The notes beneath the pieces are model-generated. The model did no database searches. It saw only the letters and a list, made by a program, of their open reading frames with translations, and was not told where the DNA came from. A program made the translations under genes and the position numbers. Below are positions 36,936-46,839 of a stretch of DNA of 64,000 bases, piece by piece. The first letter of the stretch is position 1. The number at the start of each line of letters is the position of its first letter. The stretch spans positions 186,001-250,000 of the forward strand of contig NZ_JBGKAD010000002.1 in the NCBI RefSeq assembly GCF_041361345.1, in the 5' to 3' direction. This DNA is from Halobaculum sp. MBLA0147 (GTDB lineage Archaea; Halobacteriota; Halobacteria; Halobacteriales; Haloferacaceae).

Positions 36936-39590
36936 ATGGGCGAGCCGATCCGGGTACTCCACGTCGACGACGACCCGCAGTTCCTCGACCTGACCGAACT
37001 CCACCTGGACCGGGCGGCGACGGCGTTCGAGGTGGTGTCAGTCGGAGATCCGGAGAGGGCGCTCGATCGGCTCGACGACAGCGTCGACTGTGTCGTGTCC
37101 GACTACGAGATGCCCGGTCGCGACGGCGTCGAGTTCCTCCGTGCGGTCCGCGAGCGGGCCCCCGATCTCCCGTTCGTCCTCTTCACCGGTCGTGGGTCCG
37201 AGGCGGTCGCGAGCGAGGCGATCTCGGCGGGCGTGACGGACTACCTCCAGAAGGAGCAGGCGCCCGAACAGTTCGAGTTGCTCGCCAACCGGATCGAGAA
37301 CGCCGTCTCGGCACGGACGGCCCGCGAGGCCGCCGACCGCGAACGACACCGACTCGACCAGATCCTCAAGACGGTCCCCTCCTGTGTCGTCCAGTTGAAC
37401 CCCGACGGAGAGTTCGTGTTCGCCAACGACCGGGCCCGCGAGGTGCTCGGGTTGACGGAGTCGGAGCTGTCCGACAGGGAGTACGACGACCCAGAGTGGG
37501 ACATCAGAGACCCCGACGGCGAGCCGCTGCCGGAGTCGGAACTCCCGTTCAGGCGCGTCGTCGACACGGAGGAACCGATCCGTGACGTGCGCCACTCGAT
37601 CCAGTGGCCCGACGGCGAGCGGCGCGTGTTGGAGGTGAGCGGCGCACCGGTGTTCGAGGACGGGGAGTTGTCCAGCGTCGTCTTCTCGTTGACGGACGTG
37701 ACCGACCAGGTTCGCCGCGAGACGGAACTCGAACGGATCCGCGAGCGGTTCTCGTTGGCGTTGGAGGAGACGGACACCGGCATCTGGGAGTGGCGTGCAG
37801 CGACCGACGAGGTGGTGTGGGACGACACGATGGAGCGACTGTTCGGGATGGAACCCGGCTCGTTCGCGGGCACCTACGAGGCGTTCCTCGACCGCGTCGT
37901 CCCGGCCGACCGGCCGCGCGTCGAGCGCGCCGCCAGGACGGCCCTCGAGAACGACGAGCCGTACCAGTGTGAGTTCCGGATGTTCGACACGGACGGTGGT
38001 GTCGTCTGGGTCGCCGCCCGCGCACAGGTGTTCGAAGACGACGACGGGAGCCGTCGGTTGCTCGGTGTGGCGACGGACGTCGACGAACGCGAACGCTACC
38101 GGCGGGCGCTGGCGGCGGCCGACGAGCGGTACCGCACGCTCGTGGACAACTTCCCGGAGGGAGCGGTGTTCCTCTTCGACGCGGATCGCGAGTTCGTCCT
38201 CGTCGGCGGCAGCGACGTACAGGCGGGCTCGGTGGACCCGAGCGAGTACGTCGGTCGTCGTCCAGCCGACGTGTTCCCCGACGAGATGGCGGCGCGGATC
38301 GAACGCCACCAGCGACGCGTCCTCGACGGCGAGGAGACGAGCCTCGAAGTCCAGTACGACGGCCAGACGTACAGCGTGGACCTCTACCCGCTCGACACGG
38401 ACGACGGGGACGACCACCCTGACGGACGGAGCGGAGAGCGAACCGACGGCGTGGCCCGCGCCGACCGGCGACCGCGAGACGACGACCGTGTCGACCCACC
38501 GCTGGAGCGGGCGGACGCGGCCGGGATGGCCGTGGCACGGAACGTCACCGACCGGCGGCTGGCCGAACACAGACTCCACACCCTGTTGGAGAACACGGGC
38601 AACGTCGTCTTCCTGAAAGACCGCGACGGCAGGTACAGACTCGCCAACGACGAGTTCGCGAGTCTGTTCGACCGCGATCCGGCGGCGGTACACGGGACAG
38701 TGTCGACGGAGCTACAACCGACATCGGTCGCGGCGACGAGCCGCGAGACGGACGAGCGTGTCCTCGAGACGGAGGAGTCGGTGACGGAGGAGGTGACAGT
38801 GCCACGGCCCGACGGCGACGTGATCCTACTGGTGAACAAGTTCCCGTACTACGGGCCGACCGGCGAGTTGGAGGGTGTGATGGGAGTCGGACAGGAGATC
38901 ACGGAGCGGACGGAGCGCGCAGAGCGGTTGGCACGGAAGAACCGTCGGTTGGAGCGGTTCGCGAGCATCGTCAGCCACGACTTGCGGAACCCACTGAACC
39001 TGGCGAGCGGCCGCCTCGAACTGCTCGCAGAGGAGACGGACAGCGACCACGTCGCGACCGTCAGGGAGGCACACGAACGGATGGACGAGTTGATCGAGAG
39101 TCTCCTGACACTGGCGAGACAGGGCCGACTCGTCGACGAGGACGACCTCGAGACCGTCGCGGTCGGCGAGATAGCGCGGTCGGCCTGGGCACCGCACGAC
39201 TGTGCCGGCGCGACGCTGTCGGTCGAGACCGACCGGCAGGTGCGTGCGGACCCGGACAGACTCCAACAGTTGCTCGGGAACCTCTTCCGCAACGCCGTCG
39301 AGCACGCCGGCCCCGAGGTGTCGGTCACCGTCGGCGCGGCGGCCGACACACTGTTCGTCGCCGACGACGGCCCGGGGTTCCCGGACGACATCGACGTGTT
39401 CGCGGCGGGGAACGCCGGCGAGCGAGACGCCCCGGGACTCGGGACCACCATCGTCCGCGACATCGCCGAGGCACACGGGTGGGACGTGCGAGCGACGGTG
39501 TCCGAGAGCGGGGGTGCGCGTGTCGACCTCGATCGTGTCACCTTCGTTGCCGAGGACCCGGCGGAGGACCCCTTCGGTGCCGTGGAGTGA
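36936..39590 (+). CDS. Receiver/multi-PAS hybrid histidine kinase
   Basis: An 884-residue protein from ATG 36936; an in-frame GTG at 36927 adds three residues. The receiver domain (1-122) is complete: acidic pocket DDD (11-13), phospho-acceptor D56 in DCVVSDYEMPG, FTGRG and the Lys in DYLQK. Four PAS domains follow (about 132-258, 265-385, 390-545, 550-665). The third contains an acidic low-complexity insertion. The H-box is SIVSHDLRNPLN, with H681. The HATPase has LFRNAVEHAGPE, FVADDGPGFPDD and GLGTTIVRDIAEAHGW. It starts 97 bp after the LOV kinase and may be read with it, so its receiver is a candidate acceptor for the LOV kinase phosphate. Confidence 0.88.
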   Translation: MGEPIRVLHVDDDPQFLDLTELHLDRAATAFEVVSVGDPERALDRLDDSVDCVVSDYEMPGRDGVEFLRAVRERAPDLPFVLFTGRGSEAVASEAISAGVTDYLQKEQAPEQFELLANRIENAVSARTAREAADRERHRLDQILKTVPSCVVQLNPDGEFVFANDRAREVLGLTESELSDREYDDPEWDIRDPDGEPLPESELPFRRVVDTEEPIRDVRHSIQWPDGERRVLEVSGAPVFEDGELSSVVFSLTDVTDQVRRETELERIRERFSLALEETDTGIWEWRAATDEVVWDDTMERLFGMEPGSFAGTYEAFLDRVVPADRPRVERAARTALENDEPYQCEFRMFDTDGGVVWVAARAQVFEDDDGSRRLLGVATDVDERERYRRALAAADERYRTLVDNFPEGAVFLFDADREFVLVGGSDVQAGSVDPSEYVGRRPADVFPDEMAARIERHQRRVLDGEETSLEVQYDGQTYSVDLYPLDTDDGDDHPDGRSGERTDGVARADRRPRDDDRVDPPLERADAAGMAVARNVTDRRLAEHRLHTLLENTGNVVFLKDRDGRYRLANDEFASLFDRDPAAVHGTVSTELQPTSVAATSRETDERVLETEESVTEEVTVPRPDGDVILLVNKFPYYGPTGELEGVMGVGQEITERTERAERLARKNRRLERFASIVSHDLRNPLNLASGRLELLAEETDSDHVATVREAHERMDELIESLLTLARQGRLVDEDDLETVAVGEIARSAWAPHDCAGATLSVETDRQVRADPDRLQQLLGNLFRNAVEHAGPEVSVTVGAAADTLFVADDGPGFPDDIDVFAAGNAGERDAPGLGTTIVRDIAEAHGWDVRATVSESGGARVDLDRVTFVAEDPAEDPFGAVE

Positions 39591-39683
39591 GCGAGTCGGC
39601 GGTGACGGCCGAGTGGTGACTACCGGACAGTGACACCACCGAGGCGCGATCAGACCCAGACCGTAATCAGCATCCGACTGCGG

Positions 39684-40430
39684 TCAGAACCGCTCGTGGA
39701 CGTCCCGACGGAACAGGTCGAGTTCGGCGACGGCACCGGGTGCGTCCTGTGTGACGGCCGTGGCGACCGCGTCGGCCACGTCGGCGGCCGAGACGGTCGC
39801 GTCGGGGTCGAGTGTCTGGGCGTTGGGAGTCCCGCGGGTGTCCCGACCGAAGGAGGTTGGCACGCCGGTCGGGTTGATCACGGAGACGGCGACGCCGTCC
39901 GGGCCGACACGACCCGCGAGGCTGTGAGCGAACCCGCGGAGCCACCACTTCGAGGCGGCGTACACCGGCGTCGACGTGCTCGGGAACTTCCCCTTGTAGC
40001 TGCCGAGGAAGACGAGCGTCCCCTCGGTGTCGCGCAGGGCCGGCAGCGTCGCCCGTGCGGTGTAGAACGCGCCGTCGACGTTCGTCGCGCGGACGGTCTC
40101 GTACTCCGACAGAGACAACTCGTCCAGCGGGACGTTCCGCCGTTCGCCGACGCCCGCGTTGACGACCGTCACGTCGATCCGACCCAGTCGGTCGACGGTT
40201 GTCTCCGCCAGCGCCGCCACCTCGTCGGGGTCGGTCACGTCCGTCGGTACCGCGTGTGCAGTCACGTCGTGCTCGCGTGCTACCTCACTCGCGACGCGCT
40301 GCAGTGTGTTCTCGCTACGGGCGGCCAAGACGAGATCGTACCCGTCGGCACCCAGTCGTCTGGCCGTCGCCGCGCCGATCCCGCGGCTCGCGCCGGTGAT
40401 CACCGCGACCGGTCGGTCTGTCGTGGTCAC
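39684..40430 (-). CDS. Short-chain dehydrogenase/reductase
   Basis: A 248-residue protein from GTG 40430. The NAD(P) motif TGASRGIG lies near residues 12-19, NAG in VTVVNAGVG near 91-97, and the catalytic YxxxK in VYAASKWW with an upstream Ser in FLGSYKG. It is a standard classical SDR. The substrate cannot be read from sequence. It is divergent from thiE with a 169-bp spacer. It is convergent with the hybrid kinase. Confidence 0.88.
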   Translation of the reverse strand: MTTTDRPVAVITGASRGIGAATARRLGADGYDLVLAARSENTLQRVASEVAREHDVTAHAVPTDVTDPDEVAALAETTVDRLGRIDVTVVNAGVGERRNVPLDELSLSEYETVRATNVDGAFYTARATLPALRDTEGTLVFLGSYKGKFPSTSTPVYAASKWWLRGFAHSLAGRVGPDGVAVSVINPTGVPTSFGRDTRGTPNAQTLDPDATVSAADVADAVATAVTQDAPGAVAELDLFRRDVHERF

Positions 40431-40599
40431 ACCCGTCCCTCGGGGCGCCCGACGCCTCACCGTTCGGGTTCCGGCGCGGGAGAGTTGGTGCCGCCGCCCG
40501 GTCCCCGATCTCGGTGGACGAACTCGTGGTGGCCGAGGTCGTGCCGGACGGGATCGTGCCGGACGGTACACTGATACTCGCCGCGGACGGAGGTGTGTC

Positions 40600-41307
40600 G
40601 TGGACTGGAGTACGTACCTCGTGACGCAGGGGAGTCTCTCCGGCGACCGGACGACGCCCGAGGTGGTCGAGGCGGCTCTCGAGAGTGGTGTGGACGTGGT
40701 CCAACTGCGCGACAAGGGGACGACGGCCCGCGACAGGCTCGCGATCGGACGGGAGGTGCGACGACTCACGCGCCAGGCCGGGGTGCCGTTGATCGTCAAC
40801 GACCGTGTGGATCTCGCCGTCGCCATCGGCGCCGACGGCGTCCACCTCGGCGACGAGGACCTCCCCGTGTCGGTCGCTCGCGAGCAGCTCGGCCCGGACG
40901 CGGTGATCGGGCGATCCGTGTCGACTGCGTCGGCGGCACGCGACGCCGTCACTGCCGGCGCGGACTACCTCGGCGTCGGTGCGATCTACGCGACGGACTC
41001 GAAGTCTGACATCGACGACGCAGAGTACGACCTCGGGCTGGACCCGATCCAGGCCATCGACGAGGCCGTCGACGTGCCGTTCGTCGGAATCGGTGGCGTC
41101 ACCGCCGAGAACGCGAGCGAGGTCGTCGCCGCGGGTGCCGACGGCGTCGCCGTGATCAGCGAGATCACCGCCGCGGACGACCCGGCGGCCGCCACGCGAC
41201 GGCTGCGTCGTGCGGTCGAGAGCGGTCGCCGGGAGCGAGACGAGGAGGAACGGGGCGAGAGGGAGAGCGCGACGAGGGGGAGCGAGACGACCGAAGAGAG
41301 TGAGTGA
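40600..41307 (+). CDS. thiE: Thiamine-phosphate synthase
   Basis: A 235-residue TIM-barrel protein. It joins HMP pyrophosphate to thiazole phosphate to make thiamine monophosphate. Visible motifs are VVQLRDKGTTARD (about 34-46), VPLIVNDRVDLAVAIGADGVHLGDEDLP (about 63-90, in parts), IGRSVST, DYLGVGAIYATDSK and VGIGGVTAENASEVVAAGADGVAVIS near the phosphate site. The start is GTG 40600 (MDWSTYLVTQG); the next upstream codons give Arg-rich, non-acidic sequence. The C-terminal 25 residues are Arg/Glu-rich and dispensable in the family. The following zinc-ribbon gene starts 6 bp after the stop, suggesting one transcript. Confidence 0.9.
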   Translation: MDWSTYLVTQGSLSGDRTTPEVVEAALESGVDVVQLRDKGTTARDRLAIGREVRRLTRQAGVPLIVNDRVDLAVAIGADGVHLGDEDLPVSVAREQLGPDAVIGRSVSTASAARDAVTAGADYLGVGAIYATDSKSDIDDAEYDLGLDPIQAIDEAVDVPFVGIGGVTAENASEVVAAGADGVAVISEITAADDPAAATRRLRRAVESGRRERDEEERGERESATRGSETTEESE

Positions 41308-41313
41308 CCACAC

Positions 41314-41538
41314 GTGGATCTGAGCCAGACCGACTGTCCGCGGTGTGGCGAGCGACCCGGCGAGTTCGCCGGCTACCCCGGCGAGGTCGGCGACGGCCGA
41401 GCGACCGTCGGGTTCACCTGTGACGGCTGTGGCGCACCGCTGCAGTTGGTGATCGAGCCGCCGAGTGACCGCGGCGGCTCCGGCTCCATTGGGTCCGTCG
41501 GCGTCTGGGTGGAGGACCGTCGCGACGACCGGGAGTGA
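41314..41538 (+). CDS. Small zinc-ribbon protein
   Basis: A 74-residue protein starting at GTG 41314. Two CxxC knuckles (CPRCG at about 8-12 and CDGCG at about 36-40) form a zinc ribbon; the rest is acidic and short. It lies 6 bp after thiE. Function is unknown; small zinc-ribbon proteins of this kind are common in haloarchaea. Confidence 0.7.
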   Translation: MDLSQTDCPRCGERPGEFAGYPGEVGDGRATVGFTCDGCGAPLQLVIEPPSDRGGSGSIGSVGVWVEDRRDDRE

Positions 41539-41647
41539 ACGGACGGCTGGCCGACGACCGGCCCCGACGGTGGCGGTCACTCTGGAGCCGGGACCGACAC
41601 CGACCCCTGGTCGGGTCTTTATCAGTCACCTGTGCGTACAGGGGTGT

Positions 41648-43606
41648 GTGACGACAGAGCCCTCCGACGTGGGTCGCGCCGTCCTGGCAGAGAGCGTGGA
41701 CCTCGTGACGGTGGTGGACGCGGACGGCGTCGTCCAGTACCAGAACCCGGCGAGCGAGCCTGTGCTCGGCTACGGCCCCGAGCGTCTCGAGGGTGCACAC
41801 GTCGGCGAGTTCCTCCACCCCGAGGACGCGAGTCGGGCCGCAGGGCTGTTCGAACGAGGTGAAGACTCCCAGAGTGACGACTCGCGAGCCGACGGCGGGA
41901 CCGAGCCGCTCGACGACGCCACCGAATCGGCCGACGGCGATCGACCCCCGACGGGTGACATCTCGCAGTCCGGAGCTGCGAGTGAACCGAACGAGGCGAC
42001 GGTCCGGGTGCGAGCGGCCGACGACTCCTGGGTTGCGCTCGCGACGCGGTCGAGTGGGCGTCGCCGCGACGACCTCGGCGGCTACGTCGTGACGAGTCGG
42101 CCGGTCGGGACCGACGACGACCCCGACTCGGGCGAGATCCTCGACCGGATGACGGACGGGTTCCTCGCGTTGGACGAGGACTGGCGGGTGGTGTACGCCA
42201 ACACCACCGCTCGCGAGGTGATCGCGACCGCGACCGGGCGCGACCCCGACGAGAGCGTCGTCGGCCTCGACTTCTGGGCGGTCATGCCCGACGCCGAGGA
42301 GACCCCGTTCTACGACCGCTACGAGGAGGCTGTGACCACCGGCGAGTCCGTCTCCTTCGAGGAGTACTACGCCCCGCTCGACACGTGGTTCGACGTGCGA
42401 GCGTACCCCTCGCCGTCGGGACTGTCCGTCTACTTCCGCGACTGTACGGAGGAGCGACGCACGCGAGAGGCACTCGCCCACCGCGAGACGGTGCTGCGAG
42501 AGATCCACGACGTGATCGCGGATCGCGAGAAGTCGTTCCGCGAACAGGTGCGGACCCTCCTGGAGTTGGGGCGTCGCGAGTTGGACATGACCAACGCGAC
42601 GCTGTCGCACATCGACGGCGAGGAGTACGTCTTCGAGGTGGTGAGTTCCGGCGACGGGAGCGTCGCCGAGGGGGACGTGGCACCGACCGCGGCGACGAAC
42701 TGCGAGATCGTCGCGGCCGACGAGGAGTCGTTGGCGCTGGGTGACGTGTTGCGCGACGCACCCGAGCAGGCGGACCGAGCCGGCTACACGGGGTGGGGGA
42801 TCACCTGCTACCTCGGTGCACCGGTGTTCCTCGGCGACGAGGTGTACGGCACCTTCTGTTTCTTCGACACGGAGCCGCGCGACGGCCAGTTCTCCGACTG
42901 GGAGGTGACGTTCGTCGACCTACTCAGTCAGTGGGCCAGCTACGAACTCCAGCGCGAACGCCGTCGCGAGGAGTTGGCCGCACAGAACGACCGCCTCGAG
43001 GAGTTCGCCTCCATCGTCAGCCACGACCTCCGGAACCCACTGAACGTCCTCGACGGGTCGCTGGAACTGGTGGCGACGAGTGACGACCCCGAACACCTCG
43101 AACGGTGTCGCCGCTCCGTCGAGCGGATGGAGACGATGATCGACGAGCTCCTGACACTGGCCCGGAGTGGGGAGTTGCGCGACGACCCCGCGCCGCAGTC
43201 GCTGGAGACGGTCGTTCGAGAGAGTTGGGACCAGGTTGCGACGGCCGACGCGACGCTGCGGGTCGAGGGGACGGCGACGATCCGTGCCGACGAGACGCGA
43301 CTCCGCCAGTTGGTCGAGAACCTCCTGCGGAACGCGGTCCAACACGGCGGGGAGGACGTGACCGTCACCGTGCGGACGACCGACGACGGGTTCACCGTCG
43401 GCGACGACGGCCCCGGAATCCCACCGGCGGACCGCGAGCAGGTGCTGGAGTCCGGCTACTCGACGGAGCCGGACGGCACCGGCTACGGGCTCGGGATCGT
43501 GAGCGAGATCGCCGCCGCCCACGGCTGGACGGTCGAGGTGACGGAGAGTCCAGCCGACGGCGCAGAGTTCGTGTTCGCGGGCGTCGAGACCGCCGCGGAC
43601 GAGTGA
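41648..43606 (+). CDS. PAS/PAS/GAF sensor histidine kinase
   Basis: A 652-residue protein from GTG 41648 (MTTEPSDVGRAVL). The first PAS domain (about 8-160) carries an acidic insertion of some 50 residues. A second PAS (about 165-275) includes SFEEYYAPLDTWFDVRAY, the conserved PAS_4 end. A GAF domain (about 285-440) follows, then the H-box SIVSHDLRNPLN with H459. The HATPase has LLRNAVQHGGE, VGDDGPGIPPAD and GTGYGLGIVSEIAAAHGW. It is soluble, and its second PAS domain and H-box closely resemble those of the hybrid kinase at 36936, suggesting duplication. No adjacent regulator is present. Confidence 0.88.
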   Translation: MTTEPSDVGRAVLAESVDLVTVVDADGVVQYQNPASEPVLGYGPERLEGAHVGEFLHPEDASRAAGLFERGEDSQSDDSRADGGTEPLDDATESADGDRPPTGDISQSGAASEPNEATVRVRAADDSWVALATRSSGRRRDDLGGYVVTSRPVGTDDDPDSGEILDRMTDGFLALDEDWRVVYANTTAREVIATATGRDPDESVVGLDFWAVMPDAEETPFYDRYEEAVTTGESVSFEEYYAPLDTWFDVRAYPSPSGLSVYFRDCTEERRTREALAHRETVLREIHDVIADREKSFREQVRTLLELGRRELDMTNATLSHIDGEEYVFEVVSSGDGSVAEGDVAPTAATNCEIVAADEESLALGDVLRDAPEQADRAGYTGWGITCYLGAPVFLGDEVYGTFCFFDTEPRDGQFSDWEVTFVDLLSQWASYELQRERRREELAAQNDRLEEFASIVSHDLRNPLNVLDGSLELVATSDDPEHLERCRRSVERMETMIDELLTLARSGELRDDPAPQSLETVVRESWDQVATADATLRVEGTATIRADETRLRQLVENLLRNAVQHGGEDVTVTVRTTDDGFTVGDDGPGIPPADREQVLESGYSTEPDGTGYGLGIVSEIAAAHGWTVEVTESPADGAEFVFAGVETAADE

Positions 43607-43633
43607 CTCTCGGCGGAGCGTCTGGGGTCGACC

Positions 43634-44626
43634 TCACCAGCGGTGGTGGACGTGTTCGCGGACGTACTCGTCGTACACGTCGCGGACGGCACCGTGGGTC
43701 TGGTGTGACAACGGCGACAACTCGGCCGCGGCCGCGTTCTCGGCGACGTGCTCGGGTGTGGTCGATCCGGGGATCACCGTCGTCACGGCGTCGTGGTCGA
43801 GAATCCACCGGAGTGTGAACTGCGCCATCGTCTGTCCCTCGGGGACGTGCGGGCGGAGTGCGTCGACGGCCGCCAGCCCCGCCTCGAACGGGACCCCCGC
43901 GAACGTCTCGCCTCCCTTCGTGCCGACGCCAGCCGCGACACCCTCGTGGATGGCCGCGTGACGGTGGTCACTCTCCTCGAAGGTCGTCTCCGCGTCGAAG
44001 GCGTCCGCGAGCAGCCCGGAGGCCAGCGGCACGCGGACGATCACGCCCACGTCGCGTGCGCTCGCCGCCTCGAAGAACCGCTCGCGTGGCCGGAGTCGCA
44101 GCGGGTTGAAGATAATCTGGACGGACTCCACCACGTCGTACTCGATCGCCTTCTGTGCCTGTTCGATCAACTCGACGCTGACACCCGCGCTCGCGATCTT
44201 CCCCTCCGCCTCCAGCGTCTCCAACACGTCGAACACGTCGGGATCGTAGTACGCCGCCGTGTCGGGACAGTGGAGTTGGACGAGGTCGAGACAGTCGACG
44301 CCGAGTCTGTCGAGTGACCCCTCGACGGACGCCCGGAGTCCAGACTCCGAGTGACCGCCGTCGGGATCGGGTTTCGCCTTCGTCACCACGTCGATCTCGT
44401 CGCCGTCCGGCCGCTCGGCGAGCACGTCGCCGATCAGCCGTTCCGCCCGTCCGTCGCCGTACACCTCGGCCGTGTCGAGGAAGGTGACTCCCTCGTCGAG
44501 GGCCGTCCGGATCGCCTCCCGGACCCGCTCGTCGCTCGCGTCCTCCCAGACTGGGCCGACGTTCCACGTCCCGAGGCCGATCACGGTCGCGTCGATCCCC
44601 GTCTGCCCGAGTGGTCGTGTCTCCAT
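43634..44626 (-). CDS. Aldo/keto reductase
   Basis: A 330-residue protein starting at ATG 44626 (METRPLGQTGIDATVIGLG). AKR motifs are FLDTAEVYGDGRAE with the catalytic Asp and Tyr, the Lys in VVTKAKPDPDG, DLVQLHCPD, and a C-terminal TTVIPGSTTPEHVAENAAA that binds NADPH. It acts on an unknown carbonyl or sugar. It is convergent with the kinase at 41648 and divergent from the ABC exporter, sharing a 269-bp spacer with a long palindrome. Confidence 0.9.
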   Translation of the reverse strand: METRPLGQTGIDATVIGLGTWNVGPVWEDASDERVREAIRTALDEGVTFLDTAEVYGDGRAERLIGDVLAERPDGDEIDVVTKAKPDPDGGHSESGLRASVEGSLDRLGVDCLDLVQLHCPDTAAYYDPDVFDVLETLEAEGKIASAGVSVELIEQAQKAIEYDVVESVQIIFNPLRLRPRERFFEAASARDVGVIVRVPLASGLLADAFDAETTFEESDHRHAAIHEGVAAGVGTKGGETFAGVPFEAGLAAVDALRPHVPEGQTMAQFTLRWILDHDAVTTVIPGSTTPEHVAENAAAAELSPLSHQTHGAVRDVYDEYVREHVHHRW

Positions 44627-44723
44627 ACGGTCCGACTGCGGCGCGGGCGGCAAAACGCTGTGGACACCGGCGGTCGCGTGCGAGGGTGTGGGTGCTCGGC
44701 AGCCTCGGACCCGTCTCGACAGC

Positions 44724-44759
44724 CCACGTCCGACCGCCGGAGCCGGCAGTCGGACGTGG
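44724..44759. promoter_or_regulatory. Near-perfect 36-bp palindrome in a divergent promoter region
   Basis: Outer arms ccacgtccgac (44724-44734) and gtcggacgtgg (44749-44759) are perfect complements, and inner arms gccgg/ccggc also pair, giving a 16-bp stem with one mismatch around a two-base loop. It sits between the aldo/keto reductase and ABC exporter starts, so an operator is more likely than a terminator. Confidence 0.5.
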
Positions 44760-44895
44760 CCTCCGCAAGGGGTATCCCGGTCGCCGGCAGAGAACGGGTC
44801 TACGTGACTGTCTCTGTACGAGATCACCTGTGCGTCGACGGCGAGTCGGCACACGGGGTACGAGTGCGCGACGGCGGAGAACGGAGGGACGCGTC

Positions 44896-46839
44896 GTGAG
44901 CGGCGACCACGGTGGGTTCGAGGAGATCAGACAGAACGTCGACGGCCACCCGATGGTGCGTCTGTTGCGGTACGCGACCCGCTACTGGCCCCGTCTCGCG
45001 GTCGGAATCTTCGCGGCCGTGTTGACGCGACTCTCGCGGCTGGTGCCGCCGGTGGTGGTCGCGACGGCCATCGACCGGATCGTCCTCCAGTCCGGACAGC
45101 CCGGGCTGCTCACCGACGCCGGAATCCTGCCGGGCGGCACCATCGCCGGGCGCGCGGCGCGGCTGGCACTGCTCGAACGGCTCGTCGTGATCGCCATCCT
45201 GGCGTACCTGATCAGGTCGATCACGCGGTTCGGCTCCCGGTATCTCCTGCAGTCGTCCGCACAGAAAGTCCAACGGGACCTGCGGAACGACTCGTACGAT
45301 CACCTCCAACGGCTCTCGATGGACTTCTACGCCGACCACCAGACCGGCGGGATGATGTCTATCCTCAACAGCGACGTGAACCGCCTCGAACAGTTCCTCA
45401 ACACGGAGTTCCGGCAGGCGGTCCGCGTCGTCGCCACGGTCGGTGGGATCGCCGCCGTGTTGTGGTACTACTCCCCGACGCTGGCGCTGGTGGCGCTCGC
45501 TCCGGTGCCGCTGGTCGGGATCGCCAGCGCCGGCTTCCTACGCGCGATCGAGCCGCGGTACAAGTCCATCCGCGAGACGGTCGCCCGGCTCAACTCGCGG
45601 CTGGAGAACAACCTCGGCGGCGTCGCCGTCGTGAAGGCGTTCGACCGGTACGCGTTCGAGCACGGCCGCGTCGCCGAGCAGAGCGAGGCGTACCACGACG
45701 AGCAGGTCGGCGCACTCCGGATCAGACGCGCGTTCTTCGCCGGGCTCCGACTCGTCACCGGAATCGTGTTCGTCGTCGTGTTGTTCCTCGGCGGGCGGTC
45801 GATCATCGCCACCGGCGGCGGCGAGGCGGCGCTCGTCTCGACGGGTGCGTTCGCCGCCTTCTTCCTCTACCTGCGGCGCCTCTACTCCCCGATGCGACGG
45901 ATCGGCCGCTCCGCGAACAAGTACCAACAGGCGAAGTCGAGTGCGGAACGGGTGTTCGGCCTGCTCGGGCGCGAACCGGCGTTGACGAACCCCGAGAACC
46001 CACACGTCCCCGAACACGTCGACGGGGCCGTCTCGTTCGAGGACGTGACCTTCGGCTACACGGAGCGCGAGACGGTGTTGGACGACGTCTCGCTGGACGT
46101 AGAGCCGGGCCAGACGGTCGGACTCGTCGGCGAGACCGGCGCGGGCAAGTCGACACTGGTCAACCTCGTGCCGCGGTTCCACGACGTCGACGAGGGGCGG
46201 GTCACCGTCGACGGCGTGGACGTGCGCGAGTACGACCTGCAGGCGCTCCGCAGCGAGATCGCGGTGATCGAGCAGAACCCGTACCTCTTCTCGGGGACCG
46301 TCGCCGAGAACGTCGCGTACGGCGACGACGCGGTGTTGGCCGCCGAGAGCGACGTGGACGCCGAGGGGGTCGGTCCCGATGGGGACGGGTTGTCCGCCAA
46401 CGAGGCACGCGAGCGGGTCGTCGAGGCGGCGGAGGCGGCGGTCGCCCACGAGTTCGTCTCGGAACTCCCGGAGGGGTACGACACGCAGATCGGCGAACGC
46501 GGCGTGAAGCTGTCGGGTGGGCAGCGCCAGCGGCTCGCCATCGCCCGGGCACTGTTGAACGATCCGGCGATCATCGTCTTCGACGAGGCGACCAGCGACG
46601 TGGACACGAAGACGGAGGAACAGATCCAGGCGAGTGTCGACCGGTTGATCGAGGACCGGACGGCGTTCGTCATCGCACACCGGCTCTCGACCATCGACGA
46701 CGCCGACCGCGTGGTCGTGATGGACGACGGCGAGATCGTCGAGTCCGGCACCCACGAGGCCCTCGTCGCCGCCTCCGGCGAGTACGCCGAGTTGTGGGAC
46801 GCACAGGCCGGCGAGGCGTCCGTCCTCGGCTCCGACTGA
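44896..46839 (+). CDS. ABC-type multidrug/lipid exporter half-transporter
   Basis: A 647-residue protein from GTG 44896 (MSGDHGGFEEI). An N-terminal six-helix transmembrane domain (about 20-340) is fused to a nucleotide-binding domain (about 375-640): Walker A GETGAGKST, Q-loop VIEQNPYLFSG, signature LSGGQRQRLAIAR, Walker B IIVFDEATS and switch His in IAHRLS. A short acidic, poorly conserved insertion follows the Q-loop. It should work as a homodimer. The substrate is unknown; this MsdA/MsbA-like group covers drugs, lipids and peptides. Confidence 0.9.
   Translation: MSGDHGGFEEIRQNVDGHPMVRLLRYATRYWPRLAVGIFAAVLTRLSRLVPPVVVATAIDRIVLQSGQPGLLTDAGILPGGTIAGRAARLALLERLVVIAILAYLIRSITRFGSRYLLQSSAQKVQRDLRNDSYDHLQRLSMDFYADHQTGGMMSILNSDVNRLEQFLNTEFRQAVRVVATVGGIAAVLWYYSPTLALVALAPVPLVGIASAGFLRAIEPRYKSIRETVARLNSRLENNLGGVAVVKAFDRYAFEHGRVAEQSEAYHDEQVGALRIRRAFFAGLRLVTGIVFVVVLFLGGRSIIATGGGEAALVSTGAFAAFFLYLRRLYSPMRRIGRSANKYQQAKSSAERVFGLLGREPALTNPENPHVPEHVDGAVSFEDVTFGYTERETVLDDVSLDVEPGQTVGLVGETGAGKSTLVNLVPRFHDVDEGRVTVDGVDVREYDLQALRSEIAVIEQNPYLFSGTVAENVAYGDDAVLAAESDVDAEGVGPDGDGLSANEARERVVEAAEAAVAHEFVSELPEGYDTQIGERGVKLSGGQRQRLAIARALLNDPAIIVFDEATSDVDTKTEEQIQASVDRLIEDRTAFVIAHRLSTIDDADRVVVMDDGEIVESGTHEALVAASGEYAELWDAQAGEASVLGSD

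Noticed and set aside
40440-40625. Small plus ORF ending in ILAADGGVSWTGVRTS before thiE
   Set aside because: No clear start, and it overlaps the thiE start region; could not be supported.
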